From NCBI RefSeq assembly GCF_963422355.1, contig NC_085089.1, positions 3,375,026-3,439,025 of the forward strand: a stretch of DNA of 64,000 nt, written 5' to 3'. The translations under genes and the position numbers were made by a program. This document shows, piece by piece, positions 23,607-35,380 of the stretch. Positions within the stretch are counted from its first letter, which is position 1. Each line of letters opens with the position of its first letter. The DNA is from Corticium candelabrum (Eukaryota > Porifera > Homoscleromorpha > Homosclerophorida > Plakinidae). The notes beneath the pieces are model-generated. The model was not told the origin of the DNA and searched no databases. It was given only the letters and a program-made list of their open reading frames with translations.

Positions 23607-26468
23607 ATGGCGGCGGACGAAAACAAGCGCAAGGAAAACTTCCGTGAGGTTTTGGAGTCACTCGCTGAGAGGCAAAATTCTCAGTTGCTAGCTGAAGCAA
23701 AAGCCAAACAGATCCACAAGGTACTACGAGGCAGTCCCAGTGCACGTGCGGAGACGGCACGTTTCCGCTTTTATGTCAAAAGCAAAGGATTCTCAGTGGT
23801 GGACCTTCCACTACTAGGTCTTTCAGGTGTTCTTTGTGCTCCAGCACCAAAGGTCAGTTGTAATAGCAATATGATTTAAGTTAATTAATAGGTATTAAAT
23901 TGATACAAACGTCAATTAAACATCCTATAGAATTTTGTTTTTCATACCTTTTATATTAAAAATTTAAAAATTTGTTACTATTTTATTATATGCAGTCAAT
24001 TTTGTGTAAATGGACATGTACAGTACTCAATTGCATGTCTGTTCATCAATACAGTGGTATATCATTTTAGATTAAATTCTAATGAATGTGAAGTTTAGTC
24101 AGATGACAACGCTGTATGCTCATTAAGGCTACGTGTTGTAGCTTTAGTATATTATGGGTATAATTGCTTTAATAAAATACACTTGTTCCAAGAAAATGTT
24201 CATTTGTGGCAAGGTAGAACCACAATCGTTACAATCATATTATATTAAAGCTGTATTGGCGTAACTATCTACTACTGAGTTACAGTGATGTGTTCTAACA
24301 TATGGTATTATTGCATACTGCATATATGCTGGTAACTACAGTAGCTGGAACAAGCAAGCTAGCCAAACATGTATGATTTGACAACTGATTGCAGCAGCTC
24401 TTTGACTTAATTATGAGTGACTAATGTAATGTGTTTTGTCAGGGCATGATCATGATGTTTCTTCTTGTAATGTACTCAATCCTGCAGTGTTCAGAATGGA
24501 CTTCATTTAATAGTAAGTTCTAGAAAATTTGGGAACTCATGTTTGAGGAAACCTACTAATCCTTCTCGGTAAACTATACATGCGTTCATAATGCTTTCAT
24601 TTGACCCAAACTCTTTGAAATATTATATTTTCTTTTCAATAGGACAGAGAAACCAAGTTTTCATTGCTGGGAAATTGGAGAAGGGTGGCAACTGTGCCTG
24701 AGATATACCAGGTTTTGAAGATCGTTCATGAAGGCACAAGAGTACATGCCGGATATCAGAAAGTATTCTCTGATGTACGTGTAACGGTTTTGCTCTTAGA
24801 CTGGGGTCACCTACTGGATTGATATGCACTTCTTAGATTTGGAAGGATAAGTTATACATGCCGTGTCATGGGTTGACTGCAGTGAGAATTAACTGCTTGG
24901 TTTCTGCATGGATGAAATTTATGTTGGCATGACTAATGAACATGTTAATAACTTTGTGTTTGCATGGGGGCAATTTGGCAACACTACCACGGGGGGGGGG
25001 GGGACTGTTCTCAACATCCCATGTCCAGGATTAGCCATGTTTAATGTGAATGTGTGTCACTTTTATAACACTTGCACATGTGCTGTAGGTTGAAAGAGCA
25101 ATACGTAGGCATTACAAGGCCTGCTGTCAGAGAATTTGTTAAGACATGCCTACTGTGTGCCTGTAATACAACTCAGAAGTCTATTATTCCTGTTAATTAA
25201 GCCAATCCTGTCTCCTGGGTTTATGAGAAGAGGGCAGGTTGATCTAATAGACATGAGCCATGATTGTCATGGAAAGTTCAAATGGATAGGGCACTATATT
25301 GACCACTTTACAAAGTTCAATTTTTTGTGGTCACAGCAAAGAAAGAAAGCATCAGAAGTGGTTAATTGCTTAATAACACATGTTTTCAGCGTTGTGGGCC
25401 TACCTGTCACCTTACAGCACGACAATGGTAGCGAGTTTTGTAATAAGGTGAAATATTGGATTTGTTTGCTTCACGACATATATCAACTGTCATATCTCTT
25501 CATTGTAGATCATTCGACGAGTTGTTAGAATATGGCCTGGCCAGTGCCAGATTATCACTGGCCGGCCTTGTCATCCACAGTTGCAGGGTCTTGTGGAGCA
25601 GGCACAAAGGACTGTCCATCACATGCTCGCAGTTAGAAGAGCAGAGTACCCAGGAACAGGATGGTCAAGTTATCTTCAATCGATCCAATGTAAAACTGTC
25701 TTCATATTGAAAGTTGTACAATAGCTAAACGCATATATATTTCTTTTCTTCTTTACAAAGATGCTATGAATACCCAAAGGCATAGTGCCATTAAAACGTC
25801 ACCACGTGAAGTTGTGTTTGGCCAACCTGCACTTGCTGGAGTTTTTCCAAGCTGCAGTGAGATGGAGATTGATGAAGCCGATGTGCTGAAAGTTTTGCAA
25901 GATGCTAGCAGTATTCCTGATCGTATGTAGTCTTGCATGAATCTACAATTGAATACATAATTATAATGTATATGTGCATGGAGGATTATATGTGGACAAA
26001 TGAATCAATGGATAGGTGAATGGATGGATGGATGGATGCATACATCATGGATGGATGAATGGACTAATATAAGTCGATGGATATATTGTTACATACAACT
26101 ACAAAGCTAAATATACAGATTTTGTGGTACTGTAGAGTTTCCATTAATTTTATATTGTAAACTAGTTTATATTGATGGTGCTCCCATTATCGATGAATTT
26201 GAGTTTGATGCCAGTGATGTGTTTGACAATGCCAGTACTTTCCCAGAAAGTAATGAAGGTGTGAAACATACATACATGCTTAAATGTGATGGTAACTTCG
26301 TGTTTCTGATGTACCAGTAGTCGGTGTTAGTGATGCTGCTGCTAAGAACAAGAGTGACAATTGCCATAATGATTTTGAGTTTATTGCCAGTGAAGACAAT
26401 GTCAGCACAATCTCAGAAAGTAAAGAAGGTCTGCCAACAGAAAAATGTATTCATCTTGTTGACACAAA

Positions 26469-26531
<63 letters not shown>

Positions 26532-27444
26532 TTTAATGTTGTGGACCCTTCAATTGAGAGAAGAATTGAGTTTGGTCCTGCTAAAGATAGTATTGAAGGT
26601 GTTAAGACAGTGGAGAGTAGTGAAGGTGAGGTGACACCCAACAACAGTCTTAAGACCATGCACAATTGCTTGAGTGACTGTGTACATACTGTTCATTCAG
26701 ATGAATACCAGTATGAGTGTGTACAGTACCGTCTGATGATAGTGTCATTGAGAGTTCTACTGTTCAATGTGCTTCTGAAATTGTCACTAGCGATGATGAC
26801 ACCAGAGGTATGGAATACTACACACATTGATGTGCATGTGTTAAATCTTACTTGCTACTTCAGATGGCTGGTTAGGGACAAGTGCACAGCATGCTCAGAT
26901 GAGGAAAAGAGCATTAGTGCACTACAAACAAGCGTGTGCGCCTACAAGCTCATGTTGTAGGAGAACATGTCACGGTCAAGATTCCAACTCAAGACCAAAC
27001 ATCTTCTGATCTTCCAAGGCTGCCAGCAGTAATAGTTGAAGTTATAGGGACTAAGAGATTCCCGTACCATTTGAGGTACGTGCAGCAATTCAAATTTGTT
27101 TTTCAACAAGTGAGGAACATAATTCTCAAAACAGGTCATTGCATGGAGTTATAGACAGGCTGTATGATGAAAACACCTTGGAGAAGTATTCTGGGAAAAT
27201 TGAAGGTCTCGATGACAATAACTGGCAAAGTGATAGCCAAATTTCATTAAGAGAAGCAGCAAGACTGGCCAGACCAAGACAAGGGAAACGTGTAGCATAC
27301 CATTGTAAATGCAAAAAGGGTTGTCTGTCGGCTAGAGTGTGTCCTTGTGTCCGAAGTGGTGTTTCTTGCCACAGCAAATGCCATCATGGCAAGCACTGCA
27401 AGAATGAAACCATGTGCAACAACCAAACAAAAGCAAGGACATGA
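23607..27444 (+). CDS. Integrase/transposase of the Ginger-like element (KRBA2-like), spliced, one frameshift
   Basis: Early exons: 23607-23852, 24643-24774, 24837-24871, 25089-25447, 25509-25689, 25761-25922. Later ones are less sure (about 26167-26261, 26320-26430, 26560-26630, 26865-27076 and 27135-27444). The reading gives EIYQVLKIVHEGTRVHAG, then a zinc-finger-like TRPAVREFVKTCLLC. The integrase core follows: first Asp in RGQVDLIDM, second in QHDNGSEF and the Glu in HPQLQGLVEQ, with 37 residues between the second Asp and the Glu. NTQRHSAIKTSPREVVFGQP is the usual post-core motif. The end carries CKCKKGCLSARVCPC and further cysteines, a CXC-like module. The family resembles vertebrate KRBA2, a domesticated integrase. 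A frame change near 25190-25200 must be a frameshift or a missed intron. Confidence 0.7.
24990..25003 (+). repeat. Poly-G run
   Basis: A run of about 13 G inside an intron of the Ginger-like transposase gene; prone to length error in assembly. Confidence 0.9.
26468..26529 (+). repeat. (CA)n microsatellite
   Basis: About 29 CA units in the 3' half of the Ginger-like element, probably in an intron. Confidence 0.95.
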
Positions 27445-27956
27445 ATCTGTATCTGCAACATCTGCATCCTTTAAAGCTCCATCAGATACTACAACACCTG
27501 GACTTATTCCAACATATCTCTACAATACAACACTTGGGTCTACTGTTACGTACCACAGCTGTCTGCACAACGACAATCCAATCTAATGCATGTACATTAG
27601 TTCAATATCAAGTCAACCAACGACATCACTTGTCCTTGATCCTAGAGACACTCAACCCAGAATTTCATCTTTCTTCAACACCAGGACCCAGAAAACTACA
27701 TCATTTGTCTCCTCTAGAACACAGCCAAACACATGCATGAGTATAATATATACATAGAACGGATGTTAAATAATCACCAGAGTCTGTTCTAAATGTATAG
27801 TGCAAGTCGAGATATCATTTAGATGAAGAAACACAGAGGATATGTTCGTGTAATGAAAAACTCACCGGCCGGTGTCTCGCTGACTACAGGTGTGTTGTAA
27901 CGCCGTAAACTCCCCGTCTGTTGTGGCTCCTGCCTTTCTTGTGAAACGTCAACGTA

Positions 27957-28131
27957 CACCATTTGCGAATTCGCAAATGGTCTAACCCATCGCGAACAAT
28001 CTAGATTCGCAAACGGTCTGGCTCGCGTCCCCATACTGTCTGACAGTCCACGAATCGTCTAGCCCGTATAAAAATTCGTAAATGGTCTAGCGCATTCGCG
28101 AACGATCTGGATTCGCATTTGGTCTGTATCA
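27957..28131 (-). repeat. Right terminal inverted repeat of the Ginger-like element
   Basis: Reverse complement of the left end, with an extra segment of about 20 bp (near 28030-28055) not present on the left. The outermost 20 bp differ from the left end by one base. Confidence 0.8.
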
Positions 28132-28239
28132 CGTACACTTTGTACACAGTTAACGCGCTGTAACAGCTGTCGGAGCGCGCGCTACAGGTTGCGTACGTGT
28201 GTGTATACTAGTACTGTACAGGTTGTTGATCAATCTAAG

Positions 28240-31200
28240 ATGGCTAGTGCCCAGCCGTCGGCGTCAGGTTCTGGTCTAAGTTGTGGACGCACTGGAGAGG
28301 TGTGTAAGTTCCATGTTCAGATGCCGCCGATTATCGACGAGAAGAAAGGAAAGCTGACGATGGCAATATCTGGGCCTTCAAAGGTTGTTCTCGAAAGTCA
28401 GCACAAACCAGATGGCTTTGTTGTAACTTACGTGCCGCTGGAGGAAGGCGACTATCAGCTAATTATCAAATGTGATGGCATGCACATCCCAGGTTCGCCG
28501 TTCTCTGTTGCCGTTACAAAGAACCCAGGCTTTGTGCCTGCTAGCTTTCCTGCCAAATGCAAGGCTACAGGTCCGGGTCTAAGCAAAGGAATCGCTCTGA
28601 AGCCGTGTTACTTCTCGGTGGATACATCTAACGGCGGTAGGTAGAATGTTTGTTTTGTCAACTAGGGTAATCCGGGGTAATTCCGCACACTTTTTAGCTA
28701 CTATCTTCACCAGTAGATGAGCCGTATCTTCTGGAAGAGATTGCGTCCCGCGTTTACCTGCGTATGGTTTCTTCGTTTACTACTGCAGTATACGTGGACT
28801 GCTGTTCTTGGCACCATGCAACTATATAGGCAAGCAAGCGTAATTAAGCTGGGTTTACATTAATTAAAGACGTAAGGAGGTGTTACGTGCTCCTTACGTC
28901 CTTTGCGTTTTCTTACGTCCTTCCGTGTCTGTTCACATCAAAACGCCGACCGCAAAACGCGAATACGTGAAGAGACGCAAGTAAATAGACTCGGTTTCTA
29001 TTCTTGCGTCTTGCGTCTCGCGTTCTTTTATATCAACCTGACTTGTGGGGTGATGATAGTCCCGTATTTCTAATGAAAGAAAACGTCTAGTTGAGAGCGT
29101 TCGTTTGTATCATTGTATTTTTACATCGCGGAGACGCATTTCCTCTATCAAATTGTGATAGGCTCCTTGCTGGAGCCTTTTGGCAGGAACTGGAGCGACC
29201 CGTTCTCTCTTCCTTTTCCTCTGTTGTCGTTTAATTAAGACACAATGCAAGCGCCAAAATCGAGGTTGCAATCAGCAAAACAGCTTCTTAAAAATTTGTA
29301 GCGTGCGTTAAATTATGTTGTTGAAAGTCACAAAAGGCTAGCACGTTATCCAGAAGACGCAAGACGCAAACGCATCTAAATGTAAACGCAGTTTTAATGT
29401 GAACAGAAAAAAGGTGCAAGGAGACGCAAGACGCAAGACGCGAACGCAAACACGTAAGGCTTTGCGTCTTTAATGTAAACCCGCTTTAGGTTCAAATATC
29501 AGGGGTGGGGCTAGTCTGCACAGTTGCCGTTTCTCTCTCTGATGGCTGCAACATGACACCTGGCTGGTGTGTAGTTTACTAACGGTTAGAATTACGACTT
29601 GAGCATACACAAAGCAAAGTTAAAGTTTCTGTAGGTTTTCTGCGAATGCTAACTATGGTCCGCCCTAGATGTAGGCTGAGTGTCCAGCTGGTCATCTCCT
29701 CTCCCGTGGAGGAGAAAGGTCCAGGCGGTCATCTCCCCCCCATGGAGGAGAAAGACCCTGTGGAGGAGACCTTTCTTCTCTAGGGGGGAGTTGACCGGCT
29801 GGACACTCGAGCCTACCCTAGATGTTACTGATTTTGTTTTCTGCTTCTCCTCTCAGGCTCTGCACCGTTTACAAACCCATGCCTGCTTCTTTGATGGTCT
29901 TTTGCTTAGTATATTTAGCAGTTTACAATGAAATGATATGATATCCACTGTGCAGGTGCACCCTACTAGGGCCCCCATAAATGACGAGAAGTTTCCCGTG
30001 ATTGGCTAATTCAGCTGGTGGTTTATCTTCTGCGATATCCATGAGCAGTAGTCGTGGTGTCTATCTTTGGAAAGTATGAAGTCACCAAACAACTTGCTAG
30101 CTAAAATGTGAGACGGTGGTGTGTCTATCTTTGGAAAGTATAAAGTCACCAAACAACTTGCTAGCTAAAAGTGAGACAGTTTGTTCTACAACGTGATGCT
30201 CACCTTTGCATGAAAAACACTAGCTAGAAAATTCTTCCGGTTCACAAACTTAGGTGTTTTGGCGCTACCGAAAGCGCAGAACGATAAGCTATCCAACGAG
30301 TGTTCACACATTCCATTTCCTCTTCATTGAAAGAAATGGGAAGTAATTGAATTCAAGAGTGTGCGGAATTGCCCTGTGTGCGGAAATACCCCAGATTACC
30401 CTATGTACATAGCTAATATTGTGTCAGTTGACTTGGTGTACAAATACGCAGTGTCACAGTTGACACTTGTACACATGAGCACACATAGCTTGTATTTTCC
30501 TACTGTTTATGCAGTTCAATTTTTAGTATAAAGTTTGGTGTTAATTTGTGAGTTTGATTAGCACTCTGTGTATCATTTATCACTTTTATTCTTTATCGCA
30601 ATTGTACAGAATAAGGTGATTTAGTTCAAAGGAAGCTTGTTTCATCCCATCAGGCTTTGGCTGCGATGATCAAGTAATTAATTGTACTTGAATTTTTGAG
30701 TTTGAAGACTGGTAGAGGTTAGGGACTTGATGATCATTACCAGTAAGCTCATATTCTTATGTTTGAACTGTAGTACCTACACTAATGTATGGAAATAGGG
30801 CTTTATTTTTACTTGAGAACTTCACATCTTGAGGCAGTGATGAGAAGAAGTGATCCCTTTATTTACTTTACTTGCTCTAACAACTGTAGCAATATTTTAA
30901 AATGTTAACTTAATTAATCCTAGAAATTTGGCAGCCAATGACGGTCACAAGGGGTGCGTTCGATTGACGTCTTTCATAATGGGAAGAAGGGGGCATCTTG
31001 AAAGACGCATTCGATTGATCACTGATGTCTCCTGACTCTTACAGCGACTTCCAGTTCTTCTAGCTTCTGGCTGGAAGGGTCCGAAGGAGAGGCATGGCTC
31101 CACATGCTCTGCAGTGATTGTCTATTGGCAACAGTCATCTTCCGGTATTATTTTCATCTCTTTTCGTTGTTCATAAGATCTAAGAGGCCGAGATTACAAG

Positions 31201-33627
31201 GAGCAACACTGCAAACGTCTGTGATATCGAGAAACAACTAACTGAACGTGCACAATTGGTACAGCTTTCTTCCAGCAAGCTAACAACATTCAATTGACTC
31301 CAGTCTTCCAGCTTTCTTCCAAAGTTTCTTCCAAATCTTCAGTCTCTTGTGGAAGAGGTCAATCGAACATGCCTCAGGTTGTCTGGGAGTTGAAACAGAT
31401 CATCAATAGACTGTAGTGTGTCAACATGTGGTCTAAGATCTACTCGAGCAAGAAAGTTAAATTAAGCATTCTTACAGGCAGACTGAGAAGTCTAGCTGCT
31501 GAGTAGCAGAAGGCCATTCCCACAAATGCTTGTTAGCATTTTTGAAGGTATGAAGAGAGACTGGACCAAGTGTTAGGGACAGAGCTTAATTAATTCTAAA
31601 AGCTTACTCAGTGAGTGCAGTATTATTGTGTGAACAGTAAAGTGATGGTTATGTGGAGAGAGGTATGAAAGATATTAAATGGCTAAACTTCCAGGATGTA
31701 ATACTTGTTATGCATTGAAGATGTGTTTGGGTTATAGAGGGTTGTCATTGATTGGTGAAGCACTGCTTGAGATGTTGTCTGGAAAAGCATGTAATCCCCA
31801 GGCTATACTGAATTTATAATTTAAACCTTGTATTGGGTAGCTATAAAGTGTTAACTACAAACTGGAGTCTTGCATTACTGTTTTTCACATTGTGATTGCT
31901 TTTGTGTGAGAAGTGATTAGAAGAGGTGTGGTATTGTCCTTTGTGGTCAATGAATATTTATGTTGTCCTTCATTTAAGTTACAGATATAATTATGGAGCC
32001 ACCCTGAGCAGGTCACTGAGATCCAAAAATGAATGAACTTTTTTTCTTAGACACTGCAAGTACTTACGTGTACAGTGCCAGCTGCACTTCGTACAATTAA
32101 ACAAGTCTTAGTGGAGACCTAATGGATGCGATTGTGCCATCTGCATATCTAAGAATGGGTGTGATGTGTGAACTGTTGAGATACATGACTGCTTCTTGCT
32201 GTCAGTTCAACTAGTAAACTTGAAATTTGATAATCAAAATCTTTTTCAAAGAGCTCCTAAGCAAGTAAAATGACTTTCTGTGTCAGAAAAAATGCTCAAA
32301 AGATTAATTAGAGACTATACGTTCAGTGTACTTGCTATTGTGAGTCTATTTTCATCTGCTTTTGTGACGTCACAACATGATTGGTTTAGACCAGTCATTG
32401 GGAATAAAGTTGGTTGGTCACTGTTCAGCTGTGATGTTTTGGTTCTGTCCAGAGTCTTTCTGTCGCATTCCAGTTAGCAAAGGTTGCTGACACATTGACT
32501 TTAATTAAGTTGTCGCAATGTACAGAAATATTGCAACTGTTATAGAGAATCAGCTGTTTCGATTGAGCACAAAGCGATTTCTAGCGGGAAATGGTCAGTG
32601 GTCTTCTCAAATTATCTGTGCTTTCTCTCAAGTTGCATTCAGCTTTTATTTCTGTATCTCACTGTCATATTCTCTTGTGTAAAGTTTCATCTAATGGCAA
32701 GTGCTTACGAACTCGGTCCATGTTCAAGAGACAGGATTGAGGTTCTCCACCAGTTGAGCTTGTCTCATAATTGCCAGATTCGTATGAAAGTCTTGTGGGG
32801 CAGTGCAGAAGTGTCTGAATGGTTGGAAGAAAGTGGTAGTGACTATATCGAGCAATATGGGAGGGAAAGGTCAACATTAGCCAGAGAGGATGTTTTTCTT
32901 GAACGGCTTGCACTGACAGGAATGATCAGACTGACAGTTGCAAGGTAGACTTTTAGCTACATGTGGGAGGTCATTGCCTCAAAGGACCATCACTTGCCAT
33001 CTCTGGAGAAATGAATTCGTGCTCATCATTCATGCAAGTTGTCCACACAAGAAGCCGCAGTTGACTTGTAAACATCAGTGAATCTGATGTTGATGTGCGT
33101 GCGTGGTCACCCATCGTGGCTGGACGTTGGAGGATTGGAAACATGTTGTCTTTCTTCAATGAGGTGGAATCAGTGTCGGAAGTGATGCTACCTGTATGTG
33201 TGGTGCAGAAAAGGGAGGAATTTAGTGCAGATTATGTTGTCAGCCATCAGTGCAGCATCTAACGAGCATTATGCTTTGGTGCTACTTTAGCTTTCAAGGT
33301 GTGGGCTCTCTTTATCTCATACATGGCTGCTTGAATTCTGAAGAGTACTAACAGATTGTGAGCTTTGTCATGCTTCCAGATGCTCACTGTTTAGTCGGTG
33401 AAGATTTGACTATTCGACAATCCACACCTCGCGCTCACCTAGGCAATGGATGTTCTGAAGATTGGGCAAAGGAGAATCACCTTGAAACCGAACAAGAGCT
33501 GTGGGAAGCAGTGCAGATGAGTGGCATGCAATACCCCAGGGAAAGGTATCAACTAAGAGTGCCCAAGATGAACTGAGGCCATGAGGTGAGCGAGAGGAGG
33601 AGCAACCAAGTATTGGAGAATTTGACA

Positions 33628-33671
<44 letters not shown>

Positions 33672-34580
33672 ATGTGTGTGTGTGTCTTAAAGAGAGTAAA
33701 ATTCTGACTTGGTAATGGTGGTGTTGGTTAGTCTGGCTGCTCTTTTGTTGCTAATGTCAAAACGTTCAATCAGAACAATATAGAAACCCAGATGGCATGA
33801 TTCGATTTAGTATCAGATGCAGCTTATGCTGTTTAGCAGGTATGTTCACAATCTTAAATGTTCTGTTGATATCCTTGTCTTACCTGATGTGAGGGGTGGC
33901 TCCATAATTATGGCCATGTCTGTGTATGTATTATTGAATTTGTAGTTGTAGGTGTATGAAGTGTTGGTCGGATATGCCACCACTGTGTTGTAGTGAGCCA
34001 TGTTGAAACGTACAAATTGATGTACAGTAGTATCAGGTGTTCATGTAAACTGCAGTTTATATTGATTTGCTGTTACTGCTAATGCTTGTGTGTTTTAGGC
34101 CATGGTCCGTTGTCGTTCAGTATCCAAGGAGCATCACAGTGTGATATTGGTCCTAGCAAGCGTGACAAAACAGGGTTTGATTATGAATTTCTGCCCAAAG
34201 CACCAGGGGATTACAATCTTCATGTTCTTTGGGGTGGAAAAGATATACCAGGATCTCCATTTAAAGTAGCTGTTGCTCATAATACTGGTCACAAGGGTCC
34301 ATATGGTGAACCAGAGAAAGTGAAGGTGCATGGCCCTGGCATTTTGAAAGGATCCGTCGGAAAGAGCAGTGAATTTTTTGTTGACATAAAAGAAGCTGGT
34401 CCTGGCACAGTTGGTGTATCCATGAAAGGACCGAGTAAAGCAGAGATCTCATTCAGCAAGGGTGGTGATAATGTAACGAAGGTTGAGTACGTTTGTCCTG
34501 AACAAGGAGAGTATGAAATCATTGTGAAGTTTTCTGGTGTTGAAGTTCCAGGCAGTCCTTTTCCTATCGAAGCTTCTTGA
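28240..34580 (+). CDS. Short filamin-repeat protein, three Ig-FLMN repeats, 2 exons
   Basis: Exons 28240-28636 and 34099-34580 join in phase 1 (GGC across the junction) to give 292 residues. The first repeat spans about 12-104, the second about 107-203 and the third about 207-292. Each ends with the filamin signature: GMHIPGSPFSVAV, GKDIPGSPFKVAV, GVEVPGSPFPIEAS. Repeat starts such as ATGPGLSKG and VHGPGILKGSVG are also typical. There is no calponin-homology actin-binding domain and no signal peptide. The protein is therefore a repeat-only filamin relative, perhaps a scaffold or a derivative of the filamin C-terminus; the function is inference. The start codon is the one nearest the domain, and an ATG at 28189 in the same frame is possible. 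The 5.46-kb intron is almost entirely mobile DNA. Confidence 0.8.
28847..29485. mobile_element. Harbinger-type MITE, 639 bp, TTA duplication
   Basis: The ends are AGCTGGGTTTACATTAATTA and, reversed, AGCGGGTTTACATTAAAGAC, flanked by TTA at 28844-28846 and 29486-29488. TWA duplications are characteristic of PIF/Harbinger. Subterminal regions are rich in ACGTAAG/GACGCAAGACGC iterations. A distant relative is at 61038-61523. Confidence 0.8.
29672..29815. mobile_element. 144-bp foldback MITE with perfect 9-bp duplication
   Basis: The inverted ends are TAGGCTGAGTGTCCAGCTGG and, reversed, TAGGCTCGAGTGTCCAGCCGG, with GGAGGAGAAAG palindromes inside. CCCTAGATG is duplicated exactly at 29663-29671 and 29816-29824. 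A 9-bp duplication points to the Mutator group. Confidence 0.85.
30058..30184 (+). repeat. 64-bp tandem duplication
   Basis: 30058-30121 and 30122-30184 are nearly identical copies of a unit containing AAGTCACCAAACAACTTGCT. It lies within the 28665-30401 element. Confidence 0.9.
30952..31373. mobile_element. MITE with GTTCGATTGAC ends
   Basis: The left end is GGGTGCGTTCGATTGACGTC and the reversed right end is GGCATGTTCGATTGACCTCT, with repeated CTTCCAG/CTTCTAGC internal blocks. No clear target duplication and no coding capacity. Filamin-gene intron. Confidence 0.65.
32690..33580 (+). mobile_element. Tc1-like transposase relic
   Basis: The N-terminal part reads GRERSTLAREDVFLERLAL, the Tc1 second helix-turn-helix region. 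The C-terminal part reads VGSLYLIHGCLNSEEY, then VMLPDAH and ETEQELWEAVQMSG with YPRERYQLRVPKM at the end, the Tc1 C-terminus. The catalytic region between them is degraded by stops and deletions. The last 72 codons (33358-33576) remain open. Filamin-gene intron. Confidence 0.65.
33629..33684 (+). repeat. (TG)n microsatellite
   Basis: About 27 TG units with one CA interruption, just past the Tc1 relic. Confidence 0.95.
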
Positions 34581-35380
34581 CAGTTTTTAGAATAGATTTG
34601 GTGTGATTTCACTATATAGTAACTCTCGGAGGCCTCATTTGAAAGGAGCTTGTGAGTTTGAATATGATGAACTATGAATAATGATGCTTTTGCGGATTTA
34701 CTTGAATAATGGTTCATATGAAGAGAATACTGTGAATTGAAATTTCTGCTTTCCTAAGTCTCTGAGACCAGGGTTATTCATCTTGTTTGTTATGACAAAA
34801 AGTTAACAAGTTTAATTTTAATAATAATTTATTAGTTTTGGCTTGGCTTTGATCTTCTAAAAAACTTGAGATCTAGCTTCGAAATCCCGTAAATTAATCA
34901 ATTAAGCCTTATATATTACTGTCAAAATTTAATGGCGTTTGAGAAATATGTCAGATGTTAGATCTCTAGTCTAATCGAATAACATGAGGATATTAGTGCT
35001 TTGTATGCATCAACAAACAGCTGTTGATTTCTTTGGAGGTAGTTGAATGGACAATAATAGGCAATAGGTAGCCTTGAACTTTCAGACCAGACATACAACT
35101 TTGTAATGATGTTTACGTCCGTACACATCTAATGTCAAAGTCATTTGAAAAGATTCTCAGAAGACAGTTTAAAATTAAGGACAACACTGTACATGCTGTA
35201 TTTCTGACTGCACTACTGACAAAGAACAGAGACACGGGTGCAGACAAAAACAGGCGACCACACGCACGTGCACATGTACATACCTGCGGTATCGTACAGT
35301 ATAATGGGGCTGCACACTACGCAAACATACGGGACGTAAACAAAGAATTTGTCTACGGTGCGTTAGTTGTGATTCAAACC
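34581..35380. other. Intergenic, filamin-repeat gene to C1orf198 homologue
   Basis: AT-rich 3' flank, then a short fragment (about 35070-35095) matching the end of the 7314-8032 element. An open frame starting at 35132 runs into the next gene, but its upstream part has no recognisable content. Confidence 0.5.

Larger units (their letters stand above)
23385..28131 (+). mobile_element. Ginger-like integrase DNA transposon with long TIRs, 4.75 kb
   Basis: Both ends begin TGATAC(G/A)GACCAAATGCG and stay homologous as inverted repeats for about 150 bp. The ends are flanked by a perfect 4-bp duplication, CGTA, at 23381-23384 and 28132-28135. The interior encodes a spliced protein with a retroviral-type DDE integrase core and a cysteine-rich C-terminus. 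Ginger elements are DNA transposons that combine TIRs and short target duplications with a Gypsy-like integrase, which fits. It sits between the small docking-domain gene and the filamin-repeat gene, about 110 bp upstream of the latter's start codon. An apparent 1-nt frameshift in the integrase exon suggests the copy is now inactive. Confidence 0.8.
28665..30401. mobile_element. TIR element hosting two nested MITEs
   Basis: The ends read GGGTAATCCGGGGTAATTCC (28665 on) and, reversed, GGGTAATCTGGGGTATTTCC (30401 back), followed on both sides by GCACAC. TA dinucleotides flank both ends. No transposase is visible. Two other TIR elements (28847-29485 and 29672-29815) are inserted in it, so it is the oldest of the three. 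Filamin-gene intron. Confidence 0.75.

Noticed and set aside
23539..23760. Minus-strand open frame over the first integrase exon
   Set aside because: A shadow of the plus-strand coding exon, with no similarity of its own.
35132..35380. Upstream extension of the C1orf198 homologue to an ATG at 35132
   Set aside because: The 83 extra residues have no resemblance to the family, and homology begins at the ATG at 35381.
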